The notes: a model not told the origin generated them from the letters alone. 64,000 nt of DNA from Symsagittifera roscoffensis (GCF_963678635.1 NC_087066.1:3784485-3848484); one strand, 5' to 3'. Numbered from the stretch's first letter, positions 12,570-25,083 are shown. Program-made: numbers and translations.

Positions 12570-13188
12570 TGTGAACGCCGGACAAAACGCTTGCTAGTAA
12601 TATAGAGTCATTTCTACTTTCTATCTTAGAAATTAAATTTATAATTCGCTAGAAAATTTTCTATTAGAAAAGAAGTTTGTATGAATTTACTGCAAGTTGC
12701 CGTTAGACTCAAAATTTATTTTAAGGGTTGAGTTCTGAGATAATTTGATGGAGACTAGTTAGTATTTTTAAAGAAAAGGGTTGAGGGGGTTGAAGAGAGA
12801 ATTATTTTTTTGTTAGAAAATGTTAGCATAAATTTCAGTAGTTTTTAACTTCTTTTTGTGCTCAATTGGGAAATCTCCCCTTTTGTCGTAGCAAATATAA
12901 AAATATTTTTTAACTTCGTAATCTCACGTAATTGATATTCGTGCTTATGCCTTTCACAAGAAGTATCGTTCTTACATTCTTGCTTTGCGAGAGGAATCGT
13001 TATTATTTGTATTCAACGAGAATACTCGTTTTATTTTCCCATGCTTAAAACGTTATACGAGTTTTTCCAATTGCTTTTCCATTCCTTTTGCCAAGGGGAA
13101 TAAACATACTTATTTTGTGGTGGCGGCGGCGTCAGGCTTTGTGAGCACAATAAAAATTATGTCTCTGTTTCAATCTGAAGTCAGAACA
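12570..13188 (-). repeat. Full-length LTR copy, reverse orientation
   Basis: Third full LTR of the left array, nearly identical to 9995-10617 and about 2.58 kb from it. It ends at the reverse of TGTTCTGA (13188). The opposite strand has a 78-codon ORF at 12985-13221. Confidence 0.8.
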
Positions 13189-13920
13189 TATTCATCCTCC
13201 CATTTGGAGAGAAAAAACTAAAGCTATTTTTCTAGTTTACCCTACTAATCAAGCAAAGCTATTTTCGTTCAACCATTGATCTTCGTTCAATTAAGTTATT
13301 ATCGGTAGCAGATGTTGTAGTTATTGTAGACCTATTTTTGAGTCAGACTTAATCAATATGAATACAACTGTTACATTATAAACCAAATTAAAATCTATAC
13401 AACCAGTCGATCAAATTATAAATTCAAATTCATCAAATTGTTTTGCTCTTTCAAAAGTTTGAATTTAAGTTCAATAATATTAATCTTTGGACTTCTTTTT
13501 CTTGAAGTTGCTTTTCCGTTCTGAAGTAGATGAGCGGGTGTCTGTAAACGTAATTGGGGAGGACTGGTTCATATAAAAGTGTGTATTTTTTTTTCCGTCA
13601 TTTATTAAAAATCAGAATAGCTGAAAAGACAAATAATTAGCTATACTACATAGCAAAATTAACTTGGTAGGATAAATTTTTATAATTTTTCCTCTAACAG
13701 GCTATAATATGGTGGTTTTTGTTTTTAAATTGTTCATTTGTTTTTTTTTTGAGCTCCCGGATTTAATGGGTTTCATGTATGTGGCTACGTTGGATTTGCT
13801 CAGTGTATTCATCTAACTGGGGAGTTTTCATTTTTGCAGTTTAACATTTTGTGGTAACTTTTTGTGGTACAGTGGAGGATCGTGGTGAAACCTGTGTTAT
13901 AGTAGGTGTCGTAGTAGTGG
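13189..13920 (-). repeat. 3'UTR module plus ORF4 3' fragment
   Basis: Same module set as 10618-11350, including the ORF4 internal deletion and the Thr-rich piece at its end. Confidence 0.65.
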
Positions 13921-14690
13921 AAGTAATATAGGTTCCTTTCTATTTTCTATCTTCGAAAGTATATCTATAATTCGCTGAGAAATATTTTATTAGAAAAGAA
14001 GTAAGTATGAGTTTATTGCAAGTTGCCTTTTGACTCAAAATTTATTTTAAGGATGAGATAAGAGTTGCTTCTACTGAGAATGGATAGTCTTTCAAAGATA
14101 AAGGTTGGGGTGGTTGAAGAGAGTGGTGTTGGTATTTTGTGATGATGTGTTTGAAAGAATTCCAGAAGTTTTTAGCTTCTATTATACTCAAATGGGAAAT
14201 CTCCCAATTTGTCATATCAAATGAGAAGTTACTAGTTTACCCTGCTAATCAAGCGAGGTAAAAATTAATCAACCGAAGCTATTTTTGTTCATTTTCATGA
14301 AGTTTGTTCAATTGGTTTTATTGTCGGTAGCAGAAGTTATTGTAGACTTAATCTGAGTCAAGCTTGAATGAATATAAAAACAACGGTTACACTTATAGAT
14401 CAAACAAAAATTTACACAAACAAATCATCAAATTAGAAATTTGAATAAATCAAAAATGTTTTTTTTTCTCAAAAACTTGAAGTTAAGTTCACTATTATCA
14501 TTCCTTGGATATATTTTTTCTTGAAGATTTTTTTCGTCCTGATTTGTTTTAAGTGGGTGTTCGTAGGCGTAATTGGGGATGACTGATTCATATAAAAGAT
14601 GTATTTTTTTATTAAAAACTAAAATTTGTTGAAAAGACAAAATAAGTAGCTATACTACATAGCTATGTAAAATGAAAGGATACGTTTTTA
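13920..14690 (-). repeat. LTR copy lacking 5' U3, plus 3'UTR
   Basis: LTR part to about 14232, then 3'UTR to the ORF4 stop. Junctions are identical in kind to 6640-7415. Confidence 0.65.
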
Positions 14691-15540
14691 TAACTTTGCT
14701 TCTTCTGTTTTTGAATTGTGAATTTGCATTTTTAGCTCCCAGATTTGATTGATTTCATGTAAATAGCTACGTTGGATTTGCTCAGTGTGTTCATTCAACG
14801 GGGGGTTTGTAATGTTGCAGTTAGATATTTGCGGGGACATATAATTTTTGATACCCAAGAGGGAATTGTTTATGGGAATTGTTTACATTTTCTTAATGGG
14901 ATGGTAGGCTTCTAGTTTGCAGCGAGTGATTAACGAATTCAAAGCATAATTGAGATCCATATCGAAGCCAGGATTAGTGTTGGAATTTATATGCCGTTCT
15001 CGATCTAACTGAATATGCAACTGGGTATTTAATTCAGTGGGGTGTAAGGGCTGTCGCCCAATGGTCATAGGATGTTGAGAAACTGATACCGGCGTATTTG
15101 CCGTTAGTATCCTATATGGTCTTACTATCTAGGTTCGTTTTTCAGTTCGAAAATTTGTGGGAACCAGGGGTATTTTGAAATTAGGAGGTTAAACTTTTAG
15201 GGGTGGTGGCTGTGGTGCTGTAGCTATTGAGACAGCTGAAGTTGTGTGAGGTCGTGGTACAACGAAGGATCGTGTTGAGGCCGGCGTTGCAGTAGGGCCG
15301 TTGTGGGGGAAGAAATTGGTGGCTGAGTCGGTGTTGAAAGCTGCGAGTCCAGTTGATCGGTTGGTGGTAGTAGGGAGAGAAGATCCTCAAAACTTCTCAA
15401 GTCGTCGTCAAGTGTTGAGTCGAAAATTGGTGGATCCGCTGGTATATCCTTTAAAAAGTAGGCAATTTTTTTGGACTGGGTTTTTTGGGTGATCGAAGTT
15501 TTGATTTCATCTATCAAAACATGTTAATTGGATGTGAGGA
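14690..15540 (-). pseudogene. ORF4 copy, N-terminal half open
   Basis: The minus-strand frame 15517-15224 is open for 97 codons. It starts upstream of the element's ORF4 ATG, overlapping the end of env in another frame, and includes the acidic FEDLLSLLPPTD block followed by Pro/Thr/Ser residues. The C-terminal block is open at 15068-14883. The two are out of frame with each other. Confidence 0.7.
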
Positions 15541-16630
15541 TACATGCGATCATGGCTGATATTATCAACTTCCTCTAAAATAAGTGCTTGTAATTTTTGA
15601 TCACATTATTCTTCTAATTTTTCAGTTTGCTCATCTTGAGTGAAAATCGAGGTCACTATAGAAGTGAAAAAAAAATGTTATACGAGGCGGCAAGCAATAC
15701 TTTGGCACAATGTAGTGAGCGGACGGTAATTTGGTGAATATGCAAGGTTTTTATTATGAATACTAGACAATCTAGTATGAATTTCACAAAAAGCACGGAG
15801 GCGAAGACTGTTCCGCATTTTTCTAAATTGTATTTTCCCGAATATACGGGTGTATTAATTTTTCCAAAAGTCTGGAGAAATGAGATAATCGAAATATATT
15901 GTTTGAAAAGAGCCTATTGGGCTATATGAAACTGACAAAAAAGAATATTTTGAGCGTTTAGAAAGGACCTGGATACTTTTTGCGGTATTCCTTTCGTTTC
16001 TGAGTTATCGGAATTTACGTTCCAAAATTTTGCATTTGAGCGTAAGTGTAAATTGAAGCACCTTGACTAGATGCTAAAGAATGCTTAAATTCTTGAACAA
16101 TCTCTTTCGGTTTAAAGAGACATGGTCCTGTAACCCTTGTGATTTGGGGTGTTAATTCAATCCCGGACTTGTCATCATCAACATCTAGGTGAAAAAGATT
16201 AAAATGTTTGTCGAAACAGTCTTGTAGACCTGCCGATTGAAAGGTTTGTCGCGTAATTGGATCGACAAATTGTATATTTTCCTTATACATAATGGGAATC
16301 CGATCATAGCATTGATCCAATAATTGCAAAGATAAAAAAAATTGGACAAGGTTAGAGCCAGGCAACCTTGCCATTGATCTCTTAGAACATAAAACGGTTC
16401 TGAGTTAAAATGTAGCCAGCCACACGTGGTCTTTCAAGTGAAATTGTTAAAATATTTAAGATTGAGGAGCGTTCTAGCTCACATTGTCTTTTACAAGGAC
16501 TAATTCGGCTGTTCTAAGCATGTCGAAGCTTTTGAAAAAAATATAGTCCAATTTGGTTCGTATTTGAGCTTCATAGTCAATTTGACTAGTTAAGAATTTA
16601 AGTGGCGGCAAATCTTCACATGTTGTTATA
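15470..16630 (-). pseudogene. env 3' half remnant
   Basis: The longest open piece is 16374-16015 (119 codons), corresponding to the element's env around 42025-42385, with the DP-I-T-R-Q-T-F motif and an acidic DVDDDKS stretch. The membrane segment region follows at lower coordinates but is frameshifted. At about 16630 env is cut and 3'UTR sequence begins. Confidence 0.7.
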
Positions 16631-17265
16631 AAATCAAACACATCAAATTGTTCTGTTCTTTCAAAAGCTTGAATTTAGGTTCAATATTATTAATCTTTGG
16701 ACTTCTTTTTCTTGAAGTTGCTTCTCCGTTCTGATGTAGATGAGCGGGTGTCTGTAAACGTAATTGGGGAGGACTGTTTCATATAAAAGGGTGTATTTTT
16801 TATTTTTTGTCTTTTATTAAAAATCAGAACAGCTGAAAAGACAAATAATTAGGTATACTACATATCTCTATTAACATGGTAGGATAAATTTTTATTTTTT
16901 TCCCTACAACCGGGCTATAATATGGTGCTTTTGTTTTTAAATTTTGTTTTTTTTTGAGCTCCCGGATTTGATGGGTTTCATTTATTTGACTGCGTTGGAT
17001 TTGCTCAGTGTATTCATCTAACGGGGGGGTTTGCATTTTTGTAGTTGAATATTTTGCGGTACCATTTTGTGGTACAGTGAAGGATCGTGGTGAGGCCTTT
17101 GTTGTAGTAGGTGCCGTAGTAGTGGAAGTAATATAGAGTCCTTTCTATTTTCTATCTTAGAAAGTATATCTATAATTCGCTGAGAAATATTTCATTATAA
17201 AAAAAGTTAGCATGAGTTTATTGCAAGTTGCCTTTCGACTCATTATTTATTTTAAGGATGAATTA
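16631..17265 (-). repeat. 3'UTR, ORF4 3' fragment and truncated LTR
   Basis: Partial 3'UTR to about 16900, then ORF4 coiled-coil end (open piece 17036-16824), the usual internal deletion, and an LTR 3' fragment (17125-17265) that is itself cut short and joined to GAGAAGTTACTAG. Confidence 0.6.
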
Positions 17266-18228
17266 AATGAGAAGTTACTAGTTTACCATGCTAATCAAGC
17301 GAGGTAAAAATTAATCAACCGAAGCTATTTTTGTTCAATTTCATGACGTTTGTTAAATTGATTTTATTGTCGGTAGCAGATGTTTTTCTAGACCTAGATG
17401 ACCCAACCATTTGATCAAATTATAAAATTGAATAAATCAAAGTCGTTTTTTTCTCTCAAAAACTTGAAGTTAAATTCATTATTATCATGCCTTTGATATC
17501 TTTTATCTTGAAGTTTTCTTTTCGTCCTGAATTGTGTTAAGTGGGTGTCCGTATGCGTAATTGGGGAGGACTGATTCATATGAAAAGATGTATTTTTTAA
17601 ATTAGAAATCAAAATTTTTTTTATAAGACAAAATTACTAGCTATACTACATAGCTTTATAAAAAGAAAAGATAAGTTTTCATAAATTTGCTTCTTCTGTT
17701 TTTAAATTGTGAATTTGATTTTTTAGCTCCCAGATTTGATGGATTTCATGTAAATGGCTACGTTGGATTTGCTCAGTGTGTTCATCCAACTGGGGGGTTT
17801 GTAACTTTGCAGTTAGAAATTTTGCATGGACACATATTTTTTAATAGAATAGAAAGAAATTGGTTATTGAGTACATTTTCTTAATGGGATGGCAGGTTTC
17901 TAGTTTGAAGCGATTGATTAACGAACTCAAAGCATAATTGAGATCCATATCGAAGCCAGGATTAGTGTTGGAATTTATATGCCGTTCTCGATCTAACTGA
18001 ATATGCAACTGGGTATTTAATTCAGTGGGGTGTAAGGGCTGTCGCCCAATGATCATAGGATGTTGAGAAACTGATATCGGCGTATTTGCCGTTAGTATCC
18101 TAAATGGTCTTACTATCTGGGTTCGTTTCTCAAATCGAAAGTTTGTGGGAACCAGGGGTATTTTGAAATTAGGAGGTGAAACTTTAAGGGATGGTGGCTG
18201 TGGTGTAGTAGGTGCCGTAGTAGTGGAA
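17266..18228 (-). repeat. 3'UTR plus partial ORF4
   Basis: 3'UTR to about 17675, then ORF4 C-terminal half, open at 18056-17841 with the DLNYA and NRFKLE motifs. ORF4 is truncated in its Pro/Thr-rich middle by the recurrent fusion to an LTR 3' end. Confidence 0.65.
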
Positions 18229-18229
18229 G

Positions 18230-18985
18230 TAATATAGGGTCCTTTCTATTTTCTACCTTAGAAATTATATCTATAATTCGCTGAGAAATATTTTTTTAGA
18301 AAAGAAGTTAGAATGAGTTTACTGCAAGTTGTCTTTCGACTCATTATTTCTTTTAAGGATGAGATTAGAGATTTTTTTACTGGGAATGGATAGTATTTTA
18401 TAGAGAAGTGTTGGGGTGGTTGAAATGAGTGGTGTTGGTATTTTGTGAGGATGTATTTGAATGAATTCCAATAGTTTTTAGCTTCTATCATACTCAAATG
18501 GGAAATCTCCTAATTTGTCGTATCAAATGAGAAATTACTAGTTTACCCTGCTAATCAAGCGAGGTAAAAATTAATCAACCGAAGCTTTTCTTGTTCAATT
18601 TCATGAAGTTTGTTCAATTGGTTTTTTTTCGGTAGCAGATATTATTGTAGACCTACTTTGAGTCATGCTTGAATGAATATAAATACAACGGTTACACTTA
18701 TAGATCAAATAAAAATTCACACAACCAAGTGATCAAATTATAAATTTATATAAACCAAAATTGTTTTTTTTTCTCAAAAACTTGAAGTTAAGTTCATTAT
18801 TATCATTCCTTGGAGACCTTTTTTGAAGTTTCCTTTTCGACCTGAATTGTATTAAGTGGGTGTCTGTATGCGTAATTGAGGAGGACTGATTCATATAAAA
18901 AAGTGTATTTTTTAAAATTAAAAATCAAAATTTGTTGAAAAGACAAAATTAGTAGCTATACTACATAGCTATATAAAATGAGAGG
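18230..18985 (-). repeat. LTR copy lacking 5' U3, plus 3'UTR
   Basis: Standard short unit: LTR part to about 18535, then 3'UTR. Confidence 0.65.
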
Positions 18986-20235
18986 ATAAGTTTTTATAAT
19001 TTTGCTTCTTCTGTTTTTAAATTGTGAATTTGCTTTTTTAGCTCCCAGCTTTGATGGATTTCATGTAAATGGCTACGTTGGACTTGCTCAGTGTGTTCAT
19101 CCAACTGAGGGTTTCGTAACTTTGCAGTAATTATTTTGCGGGGAGATATATTTTTTGATACCAGAGAAGGAAATAAGTTATTGAGTGCATTTTATTAATG
19201 GGATGGTAGGCTTCTAACTTGAAGCGAGTGATTAACGAACTCAAAGCATAATTGAGATCCATATCGAAGCCAGGATTAGTGTTGGAATTTATATGCCGTT
19301 CTCAATCTAACTGAATATGCAACTGGGTATTTAATTCAGTGGGGTGTGAGGGCTGTCGCCCAATGGTCATAGGATGTTGAGAAACTGATACCGGTGTATT
19401 TGCCATTAATATCCTATATGGTCTTACTATCTAGGTTCGTTTCTCTTTTCGAAAATTTGTGGGAACCAGGGGTATTTTGAAATTAGGAGGTGAAATTTTT
19501 AGGGGTGGTGGCTGTGGTGCTGTAGCTATTGAGACAGCTGAAGCTGTGTGGGGTCGTGGTACAACGAAGGATCGTGTTGAGGCCGGCGTTGCAGTAGGGC
19601 CGTTGTAGAGGAAGAAATTGGTGGTTGAGTCGGTGTTGACAGCTGCGAGTCCAATGGATCGGTTGGCGGTAGTAGGGAGAGAAGATCCTCAAAACTTCTC
19701 AAGTCGTCGTCAAGTGTTGAGTCGAAAGTTGGTGAATCCGCTGGTATATCCTTGAAAAAGTAGGCAATTTTTTTAGACTGGGTTTGTTGGGTGATCCAAG
19801 TTTTGATTTCATCTATCAAAACATGTTAATTGGATGTGAGGATACATGCGATCATGGTTGATATTATCAACTTCCTCTAAAAGAAGTGCTTGTACTTTTT
19901 GATCACATTATTTCTCTAATTTTTCAGTTTGCTCATCTTGAGTGAAAATCGAGGTCACTATAGAAGTGAAAAAAAAGTTATACGAGGCGGCAAGCAATAT
20001 TTTGGCACAATGTAGTGAGCGGCCGGTAATTTTGTGAATATGCAAGGTTTTCATTATGAATACTAGACAATCTAGTATGAATTTCACAAAGAGAAAAGAG
20101 GCAAAGACTGTTCCGCATTTTTCTTAATATTATTGTATTTTCCCGAATATACGGGTGTTTTGATTTTTCCAAAAGTCTGGAGAAATGAGATAATCAAAAT
20201 ATTTTGTTTGAGAAGAGCCTATTGGGCTATATGCT
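18986..20235 (-). pseudogene. ORF4 copy followed by env C-terminus
   Basis: ORF4 N-terminal half is open at 19819-19526 (97 codons). The C-terminal block is present near 19200-19380 but frameshifted. The env tail and membrane region run to about 20235, where they are cut. The stretch from about 19020 to 19560 is almost identical to the copy 2,824 bp further right (21844-22384). Confidence 0.7.
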
Positions 20236-21040
20236 AAATTTTTATAATTTTCCCTCCAACCGGGCTTTAATATGGTGGTTTTTTGTTTTTAAATTGTTGA
20301 TTTTTTTTGAGCTTCCGGATTTGATGGGTTTCATGTATGTGGCTACGTTGGATTTGCTAAGTGTATTCATCCAACTGGGGATTTTGCATTTTTGCAGTTT
20401 AACATTTTGCGTAGTTGCCGTAGTAGTGGAAGTAATATAGGGTCCTTTCTATTTTCTATTTTAAAAAGTATATCTATAATTTGCTGAGAAATATTTTATA
20501 AGAAAAGAAGTTAGTATGAGTTTATTGCAATTTGCCTTTCGACTCATTATTTCTTTTAAGGTTGAGATTAGAGATATTTTTTACTGAGAATGGATAGTAT
20601 TTTATAGAGAAGGGTTGGGGTGGTTGAAGAGAGTGGTGTTGGTATTTTGAAAGGATGTGTTGGAATGAATTCCAGTAGTTTTTAGCTTCTATTTATACTC
20701 AAATGGGAAACCTCCCAATTTGTCGTTAGTTTTCCCTGCTAGTCAAGCGAGGTAAAAATTAATCAATCGAAGCTATCTTCATTCAATTTCATGAAGTTTG
20801 TTCACCTGGTTCTATTATCGGTAGCAGATGTTTTTATAGACCTAATTTGACTCAGGCTTGAATGAATAAGAATACAACGGTTACACAGATATATCAAATA
20901 AAGTTTACACAACCAAATGATTAAAATATAAGTTTAAATACACCAAAATTATGTATGTGGCTACGTTGGATTTGCTCAGTGTATTCATCCAACTGGGTTT
21001 TTTGCATTTTTTCAGTTTAAAATTTTGCGTAGTTGCCGTA
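20236..21040 (-). repeat. Shortest array unit (about 620 bp)
   Basis: ORF4 coiled-coil fragment (20236-20415), LTR lacking 5' U3 (20420-20725), truncated 3'UTR (to 20950) and a small ORF4 fragment (20951-21040). The spacing of about 620 bp to the next LTR start is the smallest seen in the array. Confidence 0.6.
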
Positions 21041-21044
21041 GAAG

Positions 21045-21810
21045 TGGAAGTAATATAGGGTTCTTTCTATTTTCTATCTTAGAAAGTATGTCTATAATTC
21101 GCTGAGAAAAGTTTCATTAGAAAAGAAAATAGTATGAGTTTATTGCAAGTTGCCTTTCGACTCATTATTTCTTTTAAGGTTGAGATTAGAGATATTGTTT
21201 ACTGTGAGTGGATAGACTTTTATAGAGAAGGGTTGGGGTGGTTAAAAAGAGTGGTGTTGGTATTTTGTGGGGATGTGTTTGAATAAATTCCAGTAGTTTT
21301 TAGCTTCTATTATACTGAAATGGGAAATCTCCCAATTTGTCATATCAAATGAGAAGTTACTAGTTTACCCTGCTAATCAAGCGAGGTAGAAGTTAATCAA
21401 CCAAAGCTACTTTTGTTCAATTTCATGAAGTTTGTTCAATTGGTTTTATTGTCTGTAGCAGATGTTATTATAGACCTAATTTGAGTCAGGCTTGAATGAA
21501 TATAAAAACAACGGTTACACTTATAGATCAACTAAAAATTTACACTACCAAATGATCAAATTATAAAATTGAATAAATCAAAATTGTTTTTTTTTCTCAA
21601 AAACTTGAAGTTAAGTTCATTATTATCATTCCTTGGATATCTTTTTTTTGAAGTTTCCTTTTCGACCTGAATTGTATTAATTAGGTGTCCGTATGCGTAA
21701 TTGAGGAGGACTGATTCATATAAAAAGTGTATTTTTTTAAATTAAAAAACAAAATTTGTTCAAAAGACAAAATTAGTAGCTATACTACATAGCTATATAA
21801 AATGAAAGGA
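21045..21810 (-). repeat. LTR copy lacking 5' U3, plus 3'UTR
   Basis: Standard short unit: LTR part to about 21355, then 3'UTR. Confidence 0.65.
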
Positions 21811-23055
21811 TAAGTTTTTATAATTTTGCTTCTTCTGTTTTTAAATTGTGAATTTGCTTTTTTAGCTCCCAGCTTTGATGGATTTCATGTAAATGGCTAC
21901 GTTGGACTTGCTCAGTGTGTTCATCCAACTGAGGGTTTCGTAACTTTGCAGTAATTATTTTGCGGGGAGATATATTTTTTGATACCAGAGAAGGAAATAA
22001 GTTATTGAGTGCATTTTATTAATGGGATGGTAGGCTTCTAACTTGAAGCGAGTGATTAACGAACTCAAAGCATAATTGAGATCCATATCGAAGCCAGGAT
22101 TAGTGTTGGAATTTATATGCCGTTCTCAATCTAACTGAATATGCAACTGGGTATTTAATTCAGTGGGGTGTGAGGGCTGTCGCCCAATGGTCATAGGATG
22201 TTGAGAAACTGATACCGGTGTATTTGCCATTAATATCCTATATGGTCTTACTATCTAGGTTCGTTTCTCTTTTCGAAAATTTGTGGGAACCAGGGGTATT
22301 TTGAAATTAGGAGGTGAAATTTTTAGGGGTGGTGGCTGTGGTGCTGTAGCTATTGAGACAGCTGAAGCTGTGTGAGGTCGTGGTACAACGAAGGATCGTG
22401 TTGAGGCCGGCGTTGCAGTAGGGCCGTTGTAGGGGAAAAAATTGGTGGCTGAGTCGGTGTTGAAAGCTGCGAGTCCAGTTGATCGGTTGGTGGTAGTAGG
22501 GAGAGAAGATCCTCAAAACTTCTCAAGTCGTCGTCAAGTGTTGAGTCGAAAATTGGTGGATCCGCTGGTATATCCTTTAAAAAGTAGGCAATTTTTTTGA
22601 ACTGTGTTTGTTGGGTGATCCAAGTTTTGATTTCATCTATCAAAATATGTTAATTGGATGTGAGGATACATGCGATCATGGCTGATATTATCAACTTCCT
22701 CTAAAATAGGTGCTTGTATTTTTTGATCACATTGTTCTTCTAATTTTTCAGCTTGCTCATCTTGAGTGAAACTCGAGGTCACTATAGAAGTGAAAAAAAG
22801 TTATACGAGGCAGCAAGCAAAATTTTGGCACAATGTAGTGAGCGGCCGGTAATTTTTTGAATATGCAAGGTTTTTACTATGAATACAAGACAATCTAGTA
22901 TGAATTTCACAAAGAGAAAAGAGGCGAAGACTGTTCCGCTTTTTTCTAAATAGTAGTGTGTTTTCCCGAAGATACGAGTGTATTAATCTTTACAAAAGTC
23001 TAGAGAAATGAGATAATGGAAATATATTGTTTGAGAAGAGCCCATTGGGCTATAT
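21811..23055 (-). pseudogene. ORF4 copy followed by env C-terminus
   Basis: Open ORF4 N-terminal half at 22643-22350 (97 codons), with the same start context and acidic block as the copies at 15517 and 19819. The env tail follows to about 23055. Confidence 0.7.
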
Positions 23056-24725
23056 GCTAAATTTTCATAATTTTCCCTTCAACCGGGCTATAATATGGTG
23101 GTTTTTGTTTTTAAATTGTTGATTTTTTTTTTGAGCTACCGGATTTGAGGGGTTTCATGTATGTGGCTACGTTGGATTTGCTCAGTGTGTTCATCCAACG
23201 GGGGGTTTGCATTTTTGCAGTTTAATATTTTGCGGTAACATTTTGTGGTACAGTGAAGGATCGTGGTGAAGCCTGTGTAGTAGTAGGTGCGGTAGTAGTA
23301 GAAGTAATATAGGGTCCTTTCTATTTTCTAACTTAGAAATTTATATATCTATGATTCGCTGACTAAATTTTTTACTAGAAAAGAACTTAGTATGAGTTTA
23401 TTGTAAGTTGCCTTTCGACTCAATATTTGTTTTAAAATTGCGATAAAGGAAATTTTTTTTGAGAATGGATAGTATTTTAAAGAGAAGTTTAGGGTGGTTG
23501 AAGAGAGTGGTGTTGGTATTTTGTGAGGATGTGTTGGAATGAATTCCAGTAATTTTTAGCTTCTATTTATACCCAAATGGGAAATCTCCCAATTTGTCGT
23601 ATCAAATGAGAAGTTACTAGTTTACCCTGCTAGTCAACCGAGGTGAAAATAAATCAACCGAAGCTATCTTCGTTCAAGTTCATGAAGTTTGTTCAACTGG
23701 TTCTATTATCGGTAGCAGATGTTATTGTAGACCTAGTTCGAGTCAGGCTTGAATGAGTATGAATACAACGGTTACACAGATATATCAAATAGAGCTTACG
23801 TAATCAAATGATTAAATTATGGTTTAAATACACCAAAATTGTTTTGTTTCTCAAAAACTTGAAGTTAAGTTCATTATTATCATTCCTTGAATATCTTTTT
23901 TCTCGAAGTTTCCTTTTCGTCCTGAAATGTATGAAGTGGGTGTCTTTATGCGTGATTGGGGAGGACTGGTTCAAAAAAAAATTATGTATTTTTTTTAAAT
24001 AAAATTTCAAAACTCGTTGAAAAGACAAAAATATTAGATATACTAGATAGCTTCCTAAATTGAAAGGATAACTTTTTATAATTTTTCTTCCAACCAGGCT
24101 ATTGAAAAGAGTATAGTCCAATTTGGTTCCTATTTGAGCTTCATAGTCAACTTGACTAGTTATGAATTTAAATGGCGGCAGATCTTCACATGTTGTTATA
24201 AATTCAAATACATCAAATTGTTTTCTTCTTTCAAAAGTTTGAATTTAAGTTCAATATTATGATTCTTTGGACGTCTTTTTCTTGAAGTTGCTTTTCGTCC
24301 TGAAGTAGATGAGCGGGTGTCTCTAAACGTATGTGGGGAGGACTGGTTAATATAAAAGGGTGTATTATTTTTCTTGTTTTTTTGAAAATCAGAATTGCTG
24401 AAAAGACAAATTAGTAGCTATAGTACATAAACATGGTAGGATGAGTTGGTGGTTTTTGTTTTTAATTTGTGAAACTATTTCATGTATATGGCTACGTTGG
24501 ATTTGCTCAGTGTGTTCATCCAACTTGGGGATTTTTAATGTTGCAGTTGAATATTTTGCGGTAACATTTTGTGGTACAGTGAATGATCGTGGTGAAGCCT
24601 GTATTGTATTAGGTGCCGTAGTAGGGAAGTAATATAGGGTTCTTTCTATTTTCTATCTCAGAAACTATATCAATAATTCGCTGAGAAATTTTTTTACTAG
24701 AAAAGAAGTTAGTATGAGTTTATTG
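23056..24725 (-). repeat. Mixed unit interrupted by the element insertion
   Basis: ORF4 3' fragment (to 23295), LTR lacking 5' U3 (23300-23612), 3'UTR (to 24090), a short env fragment (24091-24215, IDYEA region), a second type of 3'UTR fragment (to 24440), ORF4 3' fragment (to 24625) and the beginning of an LTR. That LTR is split at 24725 by the retrotransposon and continues at 44937. Confidence 0.65.
24722..24725. other. Left target-site duplication (ATTG)
   Basis: ATTG directly precedes the TGTTCTG start of the 5' LTR and is repeated after the 3' LTR. Uninterrupted array copies read GTTTATTGCAAGTTGCC, which is the empty-site form. Confidence 0.8.
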
Positions 24726-24926
24726 TGTTCTGATTTCAAATAGAAACAGAAACATGAATTAATTTATTGCGTTCACAAAATGTGACGCCGCCGCCACCAT
24801 CAAAAGAAATATGTTTTTATTCCCTTGCAAAAGGAAGGGAAATGCTATTGGAATAATTCGTATAACGTTTTAAGCATTGAGAATTGAAACGACTATTCTC
24901 ATTCAATGCGATTATTAACGATTCCT

Positions 24927-24971
24927 CTCGTAAAATACGAGCATACGAAACCTTCTTCTCGTAAAATACGA
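24927..24971. promoter_or_regulatory. Pair of palindromic U3 sites
   Basis: CTCGTAAAATACGAG at 24927-24941 and CTCGTAAAATACGA at 24958-24971, starting 31 bp apart, about 80-120 bp upstream of the TATA box. The same pair with the same spacing is in the 3' LTR (44460 and 44491). These are candidate transcription-factor sites; the factor is unknown. Confidence 0.45.
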
Positions 24972-25048
24972 ATGTACGAATAGAGAATACGAAGTTAAGA
25001 AGTAATTTCTCATTTGATACGAAAAGTGGCGTGATTTCCCCATCTGAG

Positions 25049-25083
25049 TATAAATAGAAGCTCAAAACTACGGAAATTCATTC
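25049..25083 (+). promoter_or_regulatory. LTR core promoter: TATAAATA and TCATTC initiator
   Basis: TATAAATA at 25049-25056 and TCATTC at 25078-25083. The A of the initiator lies 31 bp after the first T of the TATA box, a textbook spacing. It would start genomic RNA near 25080, defining R/U5 downstream. The sequence is identical in the 3' LTR (44582 and 44611). Confidence 0.75.

Larger units (their letters stand above)
2527..24725 (-). repeat. Left part of array of 3'-end retroelement modules
   Basis: Continuous mosaic of minus-strand pieces of one retrotransposon family. Modules recur in a fixed order on plus coordinates: LTR (3' end first), 3'UTR, ORF4 (C-terminus first), env (C-terminus first), then LTR again. 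No gag, pol or antisense-gene sequence is seen, so only the 3' third of the family was amplified. LTR 3' ends occur near 5283, 6640, 9995, 11350, 12570, 13920, 17125, 18230, 20420, 21045, 23300 and 24625. Individual modules are listed separately. Confidence 0.85.

Noticed and set aside
2527-24725. CRISPR-like regular repeats
   Set aside because: Repeats are hundreds of bases long, unevenly spaced and clearly derived from LTR/ORF4/env; no short repeat-spacer pattern.
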